Source of the DNA: Pseudomonas proteolytica
GTDB taxonomy: Bacteria; Pseudomonadota; Gammaproteobacteria; Pseudomonadales; Pseudomonadaceae
Assembly: GCF_007858275.1 (NCBI RefSeq)
Contig: NZ_VFEV01000025.1
Coordinates: 1-64,000 of the forward strand
Reading direction: 5' to 3'
Length of the DNA: 64,000 nt
Numbering within the stretch: the stretch's first letter is position 1; each line of letters starts with the position of its first letter. The notes under the pieces were generated by a model. That model had not been told where the DNA came from, ran no database searches, and saw only the letters and a list, made by a program, of their open reading frames with translations. Shown here one piece after another: positions 26,424-35,394 of the stretch. The translations under genes and the position numbers were made by a program.

Positions 26424-26654
26424 TCAGCCGACGGGCTTGCGTGGGGCTCGGGGCTTTTTGGCGGCGGCGGGTTTTTCCGCAGGCGGCTTTGCCTTGGCCG
26501 CCGGTTTGGCCTTGGGTTTGCTGGGTGTCAGGGCCTCGGCTTCGGCCAGTTTGCGGGCCATTTCCCAATGGCGGGCTTCCTGGCCTTCGGGCTTACCTTC
26601 GGACTCCCAGATCTGATACGCGAATTCACGGACGCGCTTGTCTTCGGTGCTCAT
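26424..26654 (-). CDS. DUF2934 protein, 76 aa
   Basis: The start MSTEDKRVREFAYQIWESEG is the DUF2934 signature, followed by GQEARHWEMARKLAEAE. The second half is a low-complexity Lys/Ala/Pro tail (KPKAKPAAKAKPPAEKP), resembling histone-like or nucleic-acid-binding tails. ATG at 26654 is used rather than 15 bases upstream because it gives the family N-terminus. The gene is between treY and glgX in the glucan operon; the family is often seen beside such genes, but no function is known. Confidence 0.85.
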   Translation of the reverse strand: MSTEDKRVREFAYQIWESEGKPEGQEARHWEMARKLAEAEALTPSKPKAKPAAKAKPPAEKPAAAKKPRAPRKPVG

Positions 26655-26677
26655 CGCAATGCTCCTCACAGAAAATT

Positions 26678-29425
26678 TCAGCTTTCTTGATCGTCAGAAT
26701 GGATAAAGACATTCACCGGGACATCCCCCAGGGCAGCGCTGATCAGTAGCTCCTTGTTGGGTGTGACTGCGCCTGTTTGCAAAAGTCCCTTCCAATTTTG
26801 CATCGTAGCGTCGAACGGTAATTTGATCCGGGTATCGCCCCAAACTTGCGCATCTACCCGGGGTTGGGCGCTGTTTTCAAGCAGGGCGTGGGTCCAGCGC
26901 GGCACCACCACCAACAGCCATTGGCCTTGATACTCGCGACTGAAAGCCACCACCCGCTGGGCATGCTTGCCCAGCACTTGCAGCGCTTCATAGCGGCCCC
27001 TGGCAAACAGCAACGGGTGGGCCTTGCGCAGGTTCAACACCTGGGCAATCAACGCCTGCTTCAGGTGCCCGTCACGCCAGCGCTCAAGCAAGGCGCCCGG
27101 TGCTGCCGCCAGGGCCCGTTGCCGGGCGCTGAAATCCACCGCCCGCCGGTTGTCCGGATCCACCAGGCTCAAGTCCCAGAATTCGTCGCCCTGGTACAGG
27201 TCCGGCACGCCGGGCACGGTGTTGCGCAGCAAGGATTGCGCCAGCCCGTTCAGGGCCCCGGCGGGGGCGATGGCCTCGGCGGCGGCGTGGATCGCCGTGC
27301 GCAAGGGCAGGCCGATCGGGTCGAGCAGCAGGCGTGTGAGGAACGCTTCGACACCCTGCTCATAGAGGTCGTTGGGCGCACTCCAACTGCTGTGCAATTT
27401 GGCTTCGCGCAGGGCTTTTTGTTGCCACTGCCAGAGGCGTTGCTGGTAGTCGTCGATGTCGTGCAGGTCCAGGGGCCAACTGCCCAGCAGCACCTGGTAG
27501 AGGATCAACTCATCGCCGGCCGAGGGAATGCCCGGATCATCGCGCAACGGCATGGCCAGCCGGCGCCAGTGCTGCACCTGCTCGACATACCACGGCGCAC
27601 ATTCACTGAGTACCGCCAGGCGCGCGCGGCTGTCTTCGCCGCGCTTGTGGTCATGGGTGGCGGTGGCCAGCAGGTTATCGGGGAAAGTCTGCAGGCGTTG
27701 CTGGTTGGCGGCATGAAAGTCAGCCAGGGGCGCGCTGAACTGTTCGGTGCAAAAGCCTACGTCATTGCGCGAGAGCAATACTGCCGAGCGGTAGAAGGCG
27801 GTGTCTTCCACGGCCTTGGCGGCTGCGGGCGAGGTCAGTTGCTGGAAACGCACGCAGGCGTGCTTGAGGATCTTGCGCGGTTGCCCCACCGGACGCTCGC
27901 GCCAGGTTTGGCCACCGAGCCACTGTTGCAGGTAGTCGAGCACTGGCCAGTCGGCCTCGCTCAAGGTGCCTCGGGCGCCGGCCAGGGCCTGTTGGAACAC
28001 GCTCTCGTCAGCGGCGCTGCGGCCACGGGCGCTGATATAGGTGCGATACACCGGGAAGTGCACGACCAGTTCCTGCAATGCACGGCGGATCGCGCCCAGG
28101 GTCAGGTCGCGGCTCATCACGTCGGCGCGGGCTACTTGCAGCAGGGCCTGGGCCACGCTTTCAAAATCCCCGGCCAGGGAGCCGTTGAGGATCTGTTGCC
28201 GGGCCAGCCAGGCTTCCTCGATAAACGCCGAAGGCCGTTCAGTGGCCTCGCGCCAGAGCCGGGCCAAGGCCTCGAACCCCTGGGGGTCGTGCTGCACCAG
28301 CGACACCTGGTTCATGAATTCGTAGCCGGTGGTGCCATCTACCCGCCAGTCTTCACGCAGGGTTTCGCCGGCGCCGAGGATCTTCTCGACAAAGATCGGC
28401 AAGTGGCGGTTTGGCGACAGTCCATCCACGCGCCGCCGCAACTTGCGGCAGTAACCCCGTGGATCGGCCAGGCCGTCGATATGGTCAATGCGCAGGCCGT
28501 CCACCAGGCCCTCGCTGATCAGTTGGAAGATCTTGCTATGGGTGGCCTCGAACACCGTGGTGCGCTCCACCCGCAGGCCGCCGAGCTCGTTGACGTCGAA
28601 AAAGCGCCGCCAGTTGATGTCATCCGCTGCCGTGCGCCAACTGGCCAAGCGATAGGCTTGCTGTTCGAGCAACTGATGCAGGCGGGCAAAACCTTGAGGT
28701 TGGCGCGCATCAAACACTTCCAGGGCGTGTTCGATGGCCGCCAGGGTCAGTGGGGCCTGCGCGCGCTGCGCCAGTGCCTGTTTCAGGCTGGCGGCTTGAG
28801 GCCAGGCATCGGCCTGATACGCCAGGGCGCTGAAGCGGTCGGCCAGGTCTTTGAGGGGAGGATGGGCGCGCAGGATATCGCCGTAGTCACTGGGGCAGAT
28901 CGGGAAGCGGTGTTCGTAGTGTTCGACAAAAAAACTGCCCTGGGCCGGGTCAAAACGCAGGGGCAGCGTACCGCTTTGCAAGGCTTCGCCGTAGTCGCTA
29001 CCGAGGAAGGGCATCAACAGTTGGCCCTTGAGCAGGGGGTCCGGCGAGTGCCACTGGATATCGAAGAATTCGCTATAGGGGCTCAGGCGCCCCCATTCCA
29101 GCAGGTCCAGCCACCAGGGGTTGTCGCTGCCGCCGACGGCCATGTGGTTGGACACGATATCCAGAATCAGGCCCATGTCGTGTGCGCGCAAGGCCGCCAC
29201 CAGGCGACGTAGCGCCGGTTCGCCGCCCAGCTCGGGGTTGACCGTGGTCGGGTCGACGACATCGTAACCATGCATCGAGCCGGCGCGGGCCTTGAGCAAG
29301 GGCGAGGCGTACAGGTGGCTGATGCCCAGGCTGGCGAAATAGGGCACCAGCGGCACCGCATCATCGAGGGTAAAGCCCTTATGGAATTGCAGGCGTTGGG
29401 TGGCCCGTAGCAAGACGGCGTTCAT
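26678..29425 (-). CDS. treY: malto-oligosyltrehalose synthase TreY
   Basis: A 915-residue GH13_26 enzyme that converts the reducing-end alpha-1,4 bond of maltodextrins to alpha-1,1, giving malto-oligosyltrehalose. Motifs are LILDIVSNHMA (region I), GLRIDHIDGLADP with Asp314 as nucleophile, FVEKILGAGE with the acid/base Glu, and TATHDHKRGEDSR. The start overlaps malQ's stop by 4 bases. TreZ, two genes upstream, releases trehalose from its product. The length fits the longer proteobacterial TreY type. Confidence 0.95.
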   Translation of the reverse strand: MNAVLLRATQRLQFHKGFTLDDAVPLVPYFASLGISHLYASPLLKARAGSMHGYDVVDPTTVNPELGGEPALRRLVAALRAHDMGLILDIVSNHMAVGGSDNPWWLDLLEWGRLSPYSEFFDIQWHSPDPLLKGQLLMPFLGSDYGEALQSGTLPLRFDPAQGSFFVEHYEHRFPICPSDYGDILRAHPPLKDLADRFSALAYQADAWPQAASLKQALAQRAQAPLTLAAIEHALEVFDARQPQGFARLHQLLEQQAYRLASWRTAADDINWRRFFDVNELGGLRVERTTVFEATHSKIFQLISEGLVDGLRIDHIDGLADPRGYCRKLRRRVDGLSPNRHLPIFVEKILGAGETLREDWRVDGTTGYEFMNQVSLVQHDPQGFEALARLWREATERPSAFIEEAWLARQQILNGSLAGDFESVAQALLQVARADVMSRDLTLGAIRRALQELVVHFPVYRTYISARGRSAADESVFQQALAGARGTLSEADWPVLDYLQQWLGGQTWRERPVGQPRKILKHACVRFQQLTSPAAAKAVEDTAFYRSAVLLSRNDVGFCTEQFSAPLADFHAANQQRLQTFPDNLLATATHDHKRGEDSRARLAVLSECAPWYVEQVQHWRRLAMPLRDDPGIPSAGDELILYQVLLGSWPLDLHDIDDYQQRLWQWQQKALREAKLHSSWSAPNDLYEQGVEAFLTRLLLDPIGLPLRTAIHAAAEAIAPAGALNGLAQSLLRNTVPGVPDLYQGDEFWDLSLVDPDNRRAVDFSARQRALAAAPGALLERWRDGHLKQALIAQVLNLRKAHPLLFARGRYEALQVLGKHAQRVVAFSREYQGQWLLVVVPRWTHALLENSAQPRVDAQVWGDTRIKLPFDATMQNWKGLLQTGAVTPNKELLISAALGDVPVNVFIHSDDQES

Positions 29426-31506
29426 CGATCACGCTCGAAGGCCTGATTGCGCGCCACCGCCAGCAACTCCAGGCGGCGGGCGGCGTTCTCATTGTCGAGC
29501 AATTGCGCAGCGTCCCCCGGCAGGCGCCGGCGCCAATTGGGATGGGTGTCGATGGTGCCGGGCAGGTTGGCTTGTTCTTCGACGCCCAGGGCGTCTTCCA
29601 GGGGCAGTATGACCAGCGGTGCGCGGGTGTGGCCGAGGTAACGCACGCTGGCATCGAGAATATGGTCGGTTTCGTTGCGCCACTCATCGCGAAAATTCTG
29701 CGGGTCTTGCGCCAGGGCCCGGCGCAGAGCCTCGCGCTCACCCTGGCGGTGCTCGCTCCACTGCTCCACGGTGGGCGCATCGATCAGCCCCAGTTGCACA
29801 TTCCAGTCGATATCGCGGCTGTGCCACCAGCCGTTGAGTGTCGGCAGGTCATGGGTGCTGGTGGTGGCCAGGGCGTTGTCCGGCCAGTCAAGGATCGGCG
29901 TGAAGCACCCGCCATGGTCCTGTTCAAACAACAGCACGCGCATGCCAAGCATGGCGCGGGCGCTGAGTTTTTCCCGCAGGCCATCGGGCACCGTGCCCAG
30001 GTCTTCGCCCAGCACAATCGCCTGGTGCCGGCTGGATTCCAGGGCCAGCAGGCGCAGCAGGTCATCCACCGGGTAATACAGGTACGCGCCTTGTTTGGGC
30101 GAGGCGTCCTTGGGGATGACCCATAGCCGTTGCAGGCCCATCACATGGTCGATACGCAAACCGCCGGCATGGGCGAAGTTGGCCCGCAGCATTTCGATGA
30201 ACGCCCGGAAACCATTGCGTTTGAGGCCTTCGGGGGAGAACGCGGAGATGCCCCAGCCTTGGCCAGCACGGTTGAGGATATCCGGTGGCGCACCGACGGT
30301 CAGGTCGGCCAGCAGTTCATCCTGACGGCTCCAGGCCTGGCTGCCGCCGCCATCGGCGCCCACGGCCAGGTCGGCAATCAGGCCGATGCCCATGCCACTG
30401 CCGCGTGCGGCTTGTTGTGCGCGCTCGAGACAGCGGGCGATCAACCATTGGTTGAAGGCATAAAAACCAATGGCTTCGCCCTGTTCGGCGGCGAAGTGTG
30501 CCAGCGCGGCGCTGCCCGGGTCGCGCCAGTCCTCGGGCCACTGGCGCCAGTCGAGGCTTTCACCGTTGGCGGCGCGCGCGGCTTGCACGGCTTCAAAGCG
30601 GCAGTGGTTTTCCAGGGCCTCGCCACCGGCGTGACGGAAACTCATGAAGTCAGCCTGCTGCGGGTGTTCACCCTGGCGGAAATCCTCGTACAGCGCCCGC
30701 AGCAAGCGTTGCTTGGCCTTGGCGGCGGCGGGCCAGTCGATCAGGCTTTGTTGTTCCAGCTCTTGCAGTTCATCGGCCAGCCCGGTGGACTCGATGGCGC
30801 TGCGCAGTGCGCGCTCGCCGAGGATGCAACCGGGCGAGGCATACAAGCTATTGAGGAACAGGCGGCTGGACGGTGAATAAGGGCTGAAATGCTCGGTATC
30901 GGCACTGAACATTGCGTGCATCGGGCTGATCGCCAGGGCGTCGACGCCCCGTTCCGCGGCAGCGCGAGCCAGTTGTTCCAGGGCCTGGGTATCACCGAAC
31001 CCACCATCGCCGGCGCGGCGCAAGGCATATAGCTGAGCACTCAGGCCCCAGGCGCGGGCGGGCTGGCTATCCACTGCCTCGGCAACGCTGAAACACTGAT
31101 GGGGGGCAACGGCCAGGGTGAAGGACTGGTCGGCGATCTGCACTCGGTGGTAGCCCACGGGCAGGACGCCGGGCAGGCTGGCGTCGGCATCCAGCGCCAG
31201 GCCTTGGGCGCTGCCGTCCTCCAGGTGAACCTGGCATGCCGTACCAGGGGCAAAGTAGGCGGCCAGGTCAAGGCCGGTGCCCACGTCCACGGTCAACAGC
31301 GGCGCCAGGTGCCTGTCTTGCTGCACCCGCTCCAGCTCTTGCAGGCTGGCGGCGATGGCCGCGTCGGTGTCGGCGGGGTGGCCGAGGCCTTGGAGCACGG
31401 CGCGCAACGCGTCGGCGCTGACATGCTGCGGGCGGCCGTTGGCGTCGATCCAATCCACCGCCAGGCCCGCACGGCTGGCGAGTATTTCCAATTGCGCTTC
31501 GCTCAA
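29422..31506 (-). CDS. malQ: 4-alpha-glucanotransferase MalQ (amylomaltase)
   Basis: A 694-residue GH77 enzyme that disproportionates maltodextrins, resizing chains too short for TreY. An N-terminal extension of about 140 residues precedes the catalytic domain. Asp453 (GGLRIDHVMGLQRLW) is the nucleophile and Glu501 (VLGEDLGTVP) the acid/base; TSTHDLPTLNGWW gives the third acid region. Both ends overlap neighbours by 4 bases (treZ upstream, treY downstream), so the three are translationally coupled. Confidence 0.95.
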   Translation of the reverse strand: MSEAQLEILASRAGLAVDWIDANGRPQHVSADALRAVLQGLGHPADTDAAIAASLQELERVQQDRHLAPLLTVDVGTGLDLAAYFAPGTACQVHLEDGSAQGLALDADASLPGVLPVGYHRVQIADQSFTLAVAPHQCFSVAEAVDSQPARAWGLSAQLYALRRAGDGGFGDTQALEQLARAAAERGVDALAISPMHAMFSADTEHFSPYSPSSRLFLNSLYASPGCILGERALRSAIESTGLADELQELEQQSLIDWPAAAKAKQRLLRALYEDFRQGEHPQQADFMSFRHAGGEALENHCRFEAVQAARAANGESLDWRQWPEDWRDPGSAALAHFAAEQGEAIGFYAFNQWLIARCLERAQQAARGSGMGIGLIADLAVGADGGGSQAWSRQDELLADLTVGAPPDILNRAGQGWGISAFSPEGLKRNGFRAFIEMLRANFAHAGGLRIDHVMGLQRLWVIPKDASPKQGAYLYYPVDDLLRLLALESSRHQAIVLGEDLGTVPDGLREKLSARAMLGMRVLLFEQDHGGCFTPILDWPDNALATTSTHDLPTLNGWWHSRDIDWNVQLGLIDAPTVEQWSEHRQGEREALRRALAQDPQNFRDEWRNETDHILDASVRYLGHTRAPLVILPLEDALGVEEQANLPGTIDTHPNWRRRLPGDAAQLLDNENAARRLELLAVARNQAFERDR

Positions 31507-33260
31507 GAGTGCTCTCCAACAGATGATGAGGTGTCACCCGGCGTCAGGCTGACGCGGGCAGAGAAGGGCGTAAGTGACTTAAGGTCGCTGCTGGTGCTGA
31601 ACAGTTCGCGGAGGCCGGCCGGGTGATGCAGGGTGGCCGGGCTCAGGTTGAGATCAATCTGCAATAGGCTGCCGTTGCCCAGGCGCCAGCGTGCAGACAC
31701 CGCGCCCTGGCCCAGGATTTGCGCGCCGAGGGCAGTGCTGCCGGGCAGGTGGGGCACGATGTGCTGTTGGCGCAGGCCCAGCAGTTGGCGGTACAGCGCG
31801 GCCGGCGCCTGGGTAAATTGCGGAATAGAGCGCTCAAAGGTCTGCAGCGCGTTGGGGTCGGGAATCTGCGCGCGGCGTGCGGGGTCACTGAAGGCGGCGA
31901 AGTCAGCAAATTCATTGCGCCGGCCTTCGCGCACCGCTTCGGCCAGTTCGCCGTGATGGTCGGTGAAGAACAGAAACGGCTGTTCGGCGTTGACTTCATC
32001 GCCCATGAACAGCAGCGGGATCATCGGCGACATCAATAACAGCGTGGTCGCCGCCTGCAACGCCTGGGGCGAACACAGTTGGTGCAGGCGCTCACCGAGG
32101 GCGCGGTTGCCGATCTGGTCGTGATTCTGCAAAAACAGCACAAAGGCGCTGGGCGGCAAATGAGCGCTGGGCTCGCCGCGCCGTGTGCCGTGGCGGGTGG
32201 TCTCGCCCTGATACACAAAGCCTTCGCCCAGGCAGCGGGCGAGTTTGGCGGTGGGATCATCGGCAAAATCGGCGTAGTAGGCGTCGGTCTCGCCGGTCAA
32301 CAGCACATGCAGGGCGTTATGCCCGTCATCGTTCCATTGCGCATCGAAGCCCTGCTGTAACAGGTCGGCCTGGTTGAATTCGTTTTCCAGCGCCAGCCAC
32401 ACGTGGCGCCCCGGCGCTACCTGCTTACGCACTCGTTGCGCCAGTTCCTTGAGGAACGCCGGCTCGTTGATGGCATGCACTGCGTCCAGGCGCAGGCCGT
32501 CGAAGCGGTATTCGTTGAGCCACATCAGGGCGTTATCGATAAAGAAGTCGCGCACTTCGCGGCGGCGAAAGTCGATCCCGGCGCCCCAGGGGGTGTGGCT
32601 GTCTTCGCGGAAAAAGCCTTTGGCATACTGGCCCAAGTAATTGCCATCGGGGCCAAAGTGGTTGTAGACCACATCGAGAATCACCGCCAGGCCATGCTCG
32701 TGGGCCGTGTCGATCAGGTGTTGCAACTGCTCGGGGGTGCCCAGGGAAGCCTGCGGTGCGTAGGGCAAGACACCGTCGTAACCCCAGTTGCGTTCGCCGG
32801 GGCATTGGGCCAAGGGCATCAGCTCGATGGCGGTGACGCCCAGCTCTGCCAGGCGTGGCAGGTGCTGCTCGACTGCGGCGTAACCACCCAGTATCCCCAC
32901 ATGCAGTTCGTAGATCACCGCTTCATGCCAGGGCCGGCCTTGCCAGGTGGCGTGGCGCCAAGGGTAGGCCAGGGGATCGACCACCACGCTGTCGCCATGC
33001 ACATCGGCATGTTGCAGGCGTGAGGCAGGGTCCGGCACCTTCTGCTCACCATCAATGGTGTAGTGGTAGCGGGTGCCGGCCCCACAGCGTACATGGGCGA
33101 CAAACCAGCCCTCTGCCTGGGGCAGCATGGGCACTGACTGACCATTGTGCAGCTCGACGCTGACATCAGACGCGTCAGGCGCCCACAGGGCGAAGCGGGT
33201 ATGTTGCGCATCCTGCATGATCGCGCCGTGGGGCCATGTTTCCAGAGTCCGTAACGGCAT
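31503..33260 (-). CDS. treZ: malto-oligosyltrehalose trehalohydrolase TreZ
   Basis: A 585-residue GH13_10 enzyme releasing free trehalose from malto-oligosyltrehalose. An N-terminal CBM48-like domain (FALWAPDASDVSVELH) is followed by the barrel with VVYNHFGPDGNYL, Asp259 (GLRLDAVHAIN) and Glu292 (ALENEFNQ), and the stabilising Asp at FLQNHDQIGN. The stop overlaps malQ by 4 bases; glgA ends 14 bases before its start. Confidence 0.95.
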   Translation of the reverse strand: MPLRTLETWPHGAIMQDAQHTRFALWAPDASDVSVELHNGQSVPMLPQAEGWFVAHVRCGAGTRYHYTIDGEQKVPDPASRLQHADVHGDSVVVDPLAYPWRHATWQGRPWHEAVIYELHVGILGGYAAVEQHLPRLAELGVTAIELMPLAQCPGERNWGYDGVLPYAPQASLGTPEQLQHLIDTAHEHGLAVILDVVYNHFGPDGNYLGQYAKGFFREDSHTPWGAGIDFRRREVRDFFIDNALMWLNEYRFDGLRLDAVHAINEPAFLKELAQRVRKQVAPGRHVWLALENEFNQADLLQQGFDAQWNDDGHNALHVLLTGETDAYYADFADDPTAKLARCLGEGFVYQGETTRHGTRRGEPSAHLPPSAFVLFLQNHDQIGNRALGERLHQLCSPQALQAATTLLLMSPMIPLLFMGDEVNAEQPFLFFTDHHGELAEAVREGRRNEFADFAAFSDPARRAQIPDPNALQTFERSIPQFTQAPAALYRQLLGLRQQHIVPHLPGSTALGAQILGQGAVSARWRLGNGSLLQIDLNLSPATLHHPAGLRELFSTSSDLKSLTPFSARVSLTPGDTSSSVGEHS

Positions 33261-33274
33261 CTATCCCAACCTCT

Positions 33275-34834
33275 TTATGCTTTCCCTGATTTTCCCAGCG
33301 CTTTCGCTACCAGTTGTTCGTAAAGTTCGGCGTAGGGTTCCACCGCCTGGCACCAGTTGAAGGGCGCGGCCATGGCCCTGCAGCGCATGGCGTTGAGCAG
33401 GCCGGGGAAGGCAAACACCTTGAAGGCGCGGGAGAGGGCGGCTTCGTAGCTTTGCACGGTGGATTCGTCGAACAAAAAGCCGGTCACGCCGTCTTCGATG
33501 GTGTCTGCCAGGCCGCCGGTATTGCGCGCCACCGGCAACGAGCCGAAGCGCTGGGCGTACATCTGGCTCAGGCCGCAGGGCTCGTAGCGTGAGGGCATCA
33601 ACAAAAAGTCGCTGCCGGCAAACATGCGGCGGGCATCGGTTTCGTTGAAGCCGATCCGCACCCCGATGCGCCCGGGGAACCGCAGGGCCAGGGCGCGCAT
33701 GGCCTGTTCTTCTTCCGGCTCGCCACGGCCGATAATCGCGATCTGCCCGCCGTTTTCCACGATAAAGCCGGCGACCGCTTCCGTCAGGTCCAGGCCTTTC
33801 TGGTACACCAGGCGCGACACTACGGCGAACAAGGGGCCGGTGGACTCGTCCAGGCCGAACAACTTGCGCACGTGGCTGGCGTTGACCGCCTTGCCTTGCC
33901 AATCGCCGATATTGAACGGGTGATCCAGGTGCGGGTCGGTGGACGACTCCCAGCTTTCATCGATGCCGTTGGGAATACCACTGAGCAGGCCTTGCTGGGT
34001 CTTGCTGGCAAGGAAACCATCCAGGCCGCAACCGAACTCGGGGGTGGTGATCTCCCGGGCGTAGGTGGCGCTGACCGTGGTGATATGGCTGGAATACGCC
34101 ATGCCGGCCTTGAGGAAGGACATCTTGCCGTAGAACTCCATGCCCTCCTGTTGCAAGGCATGTTCGGGAATCCCCAGCTCCGGGCAGGAGGCCAGGCTCA
34201 CCACACCCTGGTAAGCCAGGTTATGAATGGTGAACAGGGTGGGGGTGCGTGACCCACGCCAGTGCATATAGGCTGGCGCCAGGCCAGCCGGCCAGTCATG
34301 GGCGTGCACCAGGTCCGGGCACCAGTGGATTTGCGCGAGGTTGGCGGCAATATCGGCGGCGGCCAGGCCCAGGCGGGCGAAGCGGATATGGTTGTCAGGC
34401 CAGTCGCGACCGTTGTTGGCGCCATAGGGCGTGCCTTCACGCTCGTACAGTTCGGGGCAGATCAGTACATAGATGACCAGGCCATCCTTGAGGTCCATGC
34501 GCCCGATCTTGCAGGGCGGCAGCGCGGCATGGCCGCCCAGTTCGCCGATGATATGGATCGGGTTGTCGCTGTCGAGCACCTGGCGGTAGCCGGGAATCAA
34601 CACCCGTACATCGTGCAGGTGCGCCATGGCACGGGGCAAAGCGGCGGACACATCTCCCAGGCCACCGGTTTTCACCAGGTCGGCCAGTTCCGAGGTCACA
34701 AACAGGACTTTCTTGCGATTGGGGTTTTGAGACGAGACCGGCCGCACTGCGCCGGGAAGGTCAACCAAGGCGGTTGGCCCATCGACCGGCTGACTGAAAC
34801 GCTGTCCCTGAATTCCCGAAGCGGCACTGATCAT
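33275..34834 (-). CDS. glgA: glycogen (alpha-glucan) synthase GlgA
   Basis: A 519-residue GT5 synthase extending alpha-1,4-glucan. The ADP-glucose-binding KTGGLGDV motif (Lys55) comes after an unusual N-terminal extension of about 40 residues compared with E. coli GlgA. The C-terminal Rossmann domain holds PSRYEPCGLSQMYAQ and NTGGLADT. It is the first gene of the minus-strand glucan-trehalose operon. No glgC is nearby, so ADP-glucose must come from elsewhere or another donor is used. The upstream region is 560 bases long and is likely to contain the main promoter. Confidence 0.94.
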   Translation of the reverse strand: MISAASGIQGQRFSQPVDGPTALVDLPGAVRPVSSQNPNRKKVLFVTSELADLVKTGGLGDVSAALPRAMAHLHDVRVLIPGYRQVLDSDNPIHIIGELGGHAALPPCKIGRMDLKDGLVIYVLICPELYEREGTPYGANNGRDWPDNHIRFARLGLAAADIAANLAQIHWCPDLVHAHDWPAGLAPAYMHWRGSRTPTLFTIHNLAYQGVVSLASCPELGIPEHALQQEGMEFYGKMSFLKAGMAYSSHITTVSATYAREITTPEFGCGLDGFLASKTQQGLLSGIPNGIDESWESSTDPHLDHPFNIGDWQGKAVNASHVRKLFGLDESTGPLFAVVSRLVYQKGLDLTEAVAGFIVENGGQIAIIGRGEPEEEQAMRALALRFPGRIGVRIGFNETDARRMFAGSDFLLMPSRYEPCGLSQMYAQRFGSLPVARNTGGLADTIEDGVTGFLFDESTVQSYEAALSRAFKVFAFPGLLNAMRCRAMAAPFNWCQAVEPYAELYEQLVAKALGKSGKA

Positions 34835-35127
34835 AATTATTCTCTCCCATGTGTTGGTCAGCTGAGGGCCTGGCGCCCTCAGCGAAAGTCAACCGCGTCC
34901 TGCGGTCACGCGCACTAGCACTGCACAGACTGGCAAGGCTTATGCCAATTGCACCGAACTGATAAATAGATTGGATGGGCGGACGTCCGGCTGGCGCCGG
35001 TGGCGTGCGTCCTACCTTAAACCTGACCTACGGCAGAGTTGGAAAGTTTCGATTTATTGCGGGGGCTTTTGTTCTGATCGTGACCCATCGGTCATGAGTC
35101 TAGGACAGAGCCCAGAGCCTGCAAGGG

Positions 35128-35148
35128 TTGTAGGAAAATTTTGTAGGA
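35128..35148. promoter_or_regulatory. TTGTAGGA direct repeats upstream of glgA
   Basis: TTGTAGGA occurs at 35128-35135 and 35141-35148, 13 bases apart, read as TCCTACAA on the glgA strand. A related CCTACC/CCTACG pair lies at about 35010-35032. Tandem half-sites at this spacing suggest a response-regulator operator. The binding protein is unknown. Confidence 0.35.
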
Positions 35149-35179
35149 CAATTATATTTTTCGGCCAGACGCTTCCCTT

Positions 35180-35261
35180 GTAGAAGCTGGCTTGCCGGCG
35201 ATGGCGGCCTTGAGAAATGCCGCGTTGCCCAGGGCCTCATCGCCGGCAAGCCGGCTCCTAC
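35180..35261. repeat. REP doublet (REPIN-like), third class
   Basis: GTAGAAGCTGGCTTGCCGGC and GCCGGCAAGCCGGCTCCTAC form an inverted pair, 82 bp in all. The arm sequence differs from those at 2239 and 7170. Confidence 0.9.
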
Positions 35262-35394
35262 GGGGCGAGTGCCTTTTTGTGGGGCATCGGGGCTGGGCTG
35301 CTCGATAGGAGTGCAGCCGGCTACTTAAAGTGATTTGTTAAGAGTTTATATCTATATAAATCAATGCTTTATAAGAAATGTGTGAAGTAAATAA

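Larger units (their letters stand above)
34835..35394. other. intergenic region upstream of glgA
   Basis: This 560-base stretch has no credible gene. It holds two TTGTAGGA direct repeats (35128, 35141), a REP doublet (35180-35261) and a very AT-rich end (35335-35394, TATATCTATATAAATC) next to the stop of the dehydrogenase gene. The promoter of glgA is expected in its left half, but no clear -35/-10 pair was picked out. Confidence 0.6.

Noticed and set aside
26846..29212. 788-residue plus-strand open frame opposite treY
   Set aside because: It mirrors a well-supported GH13 gene; the translation is His/Gln/Gly-rich without known motifs, typical of antisense frames in high-GC DNA.
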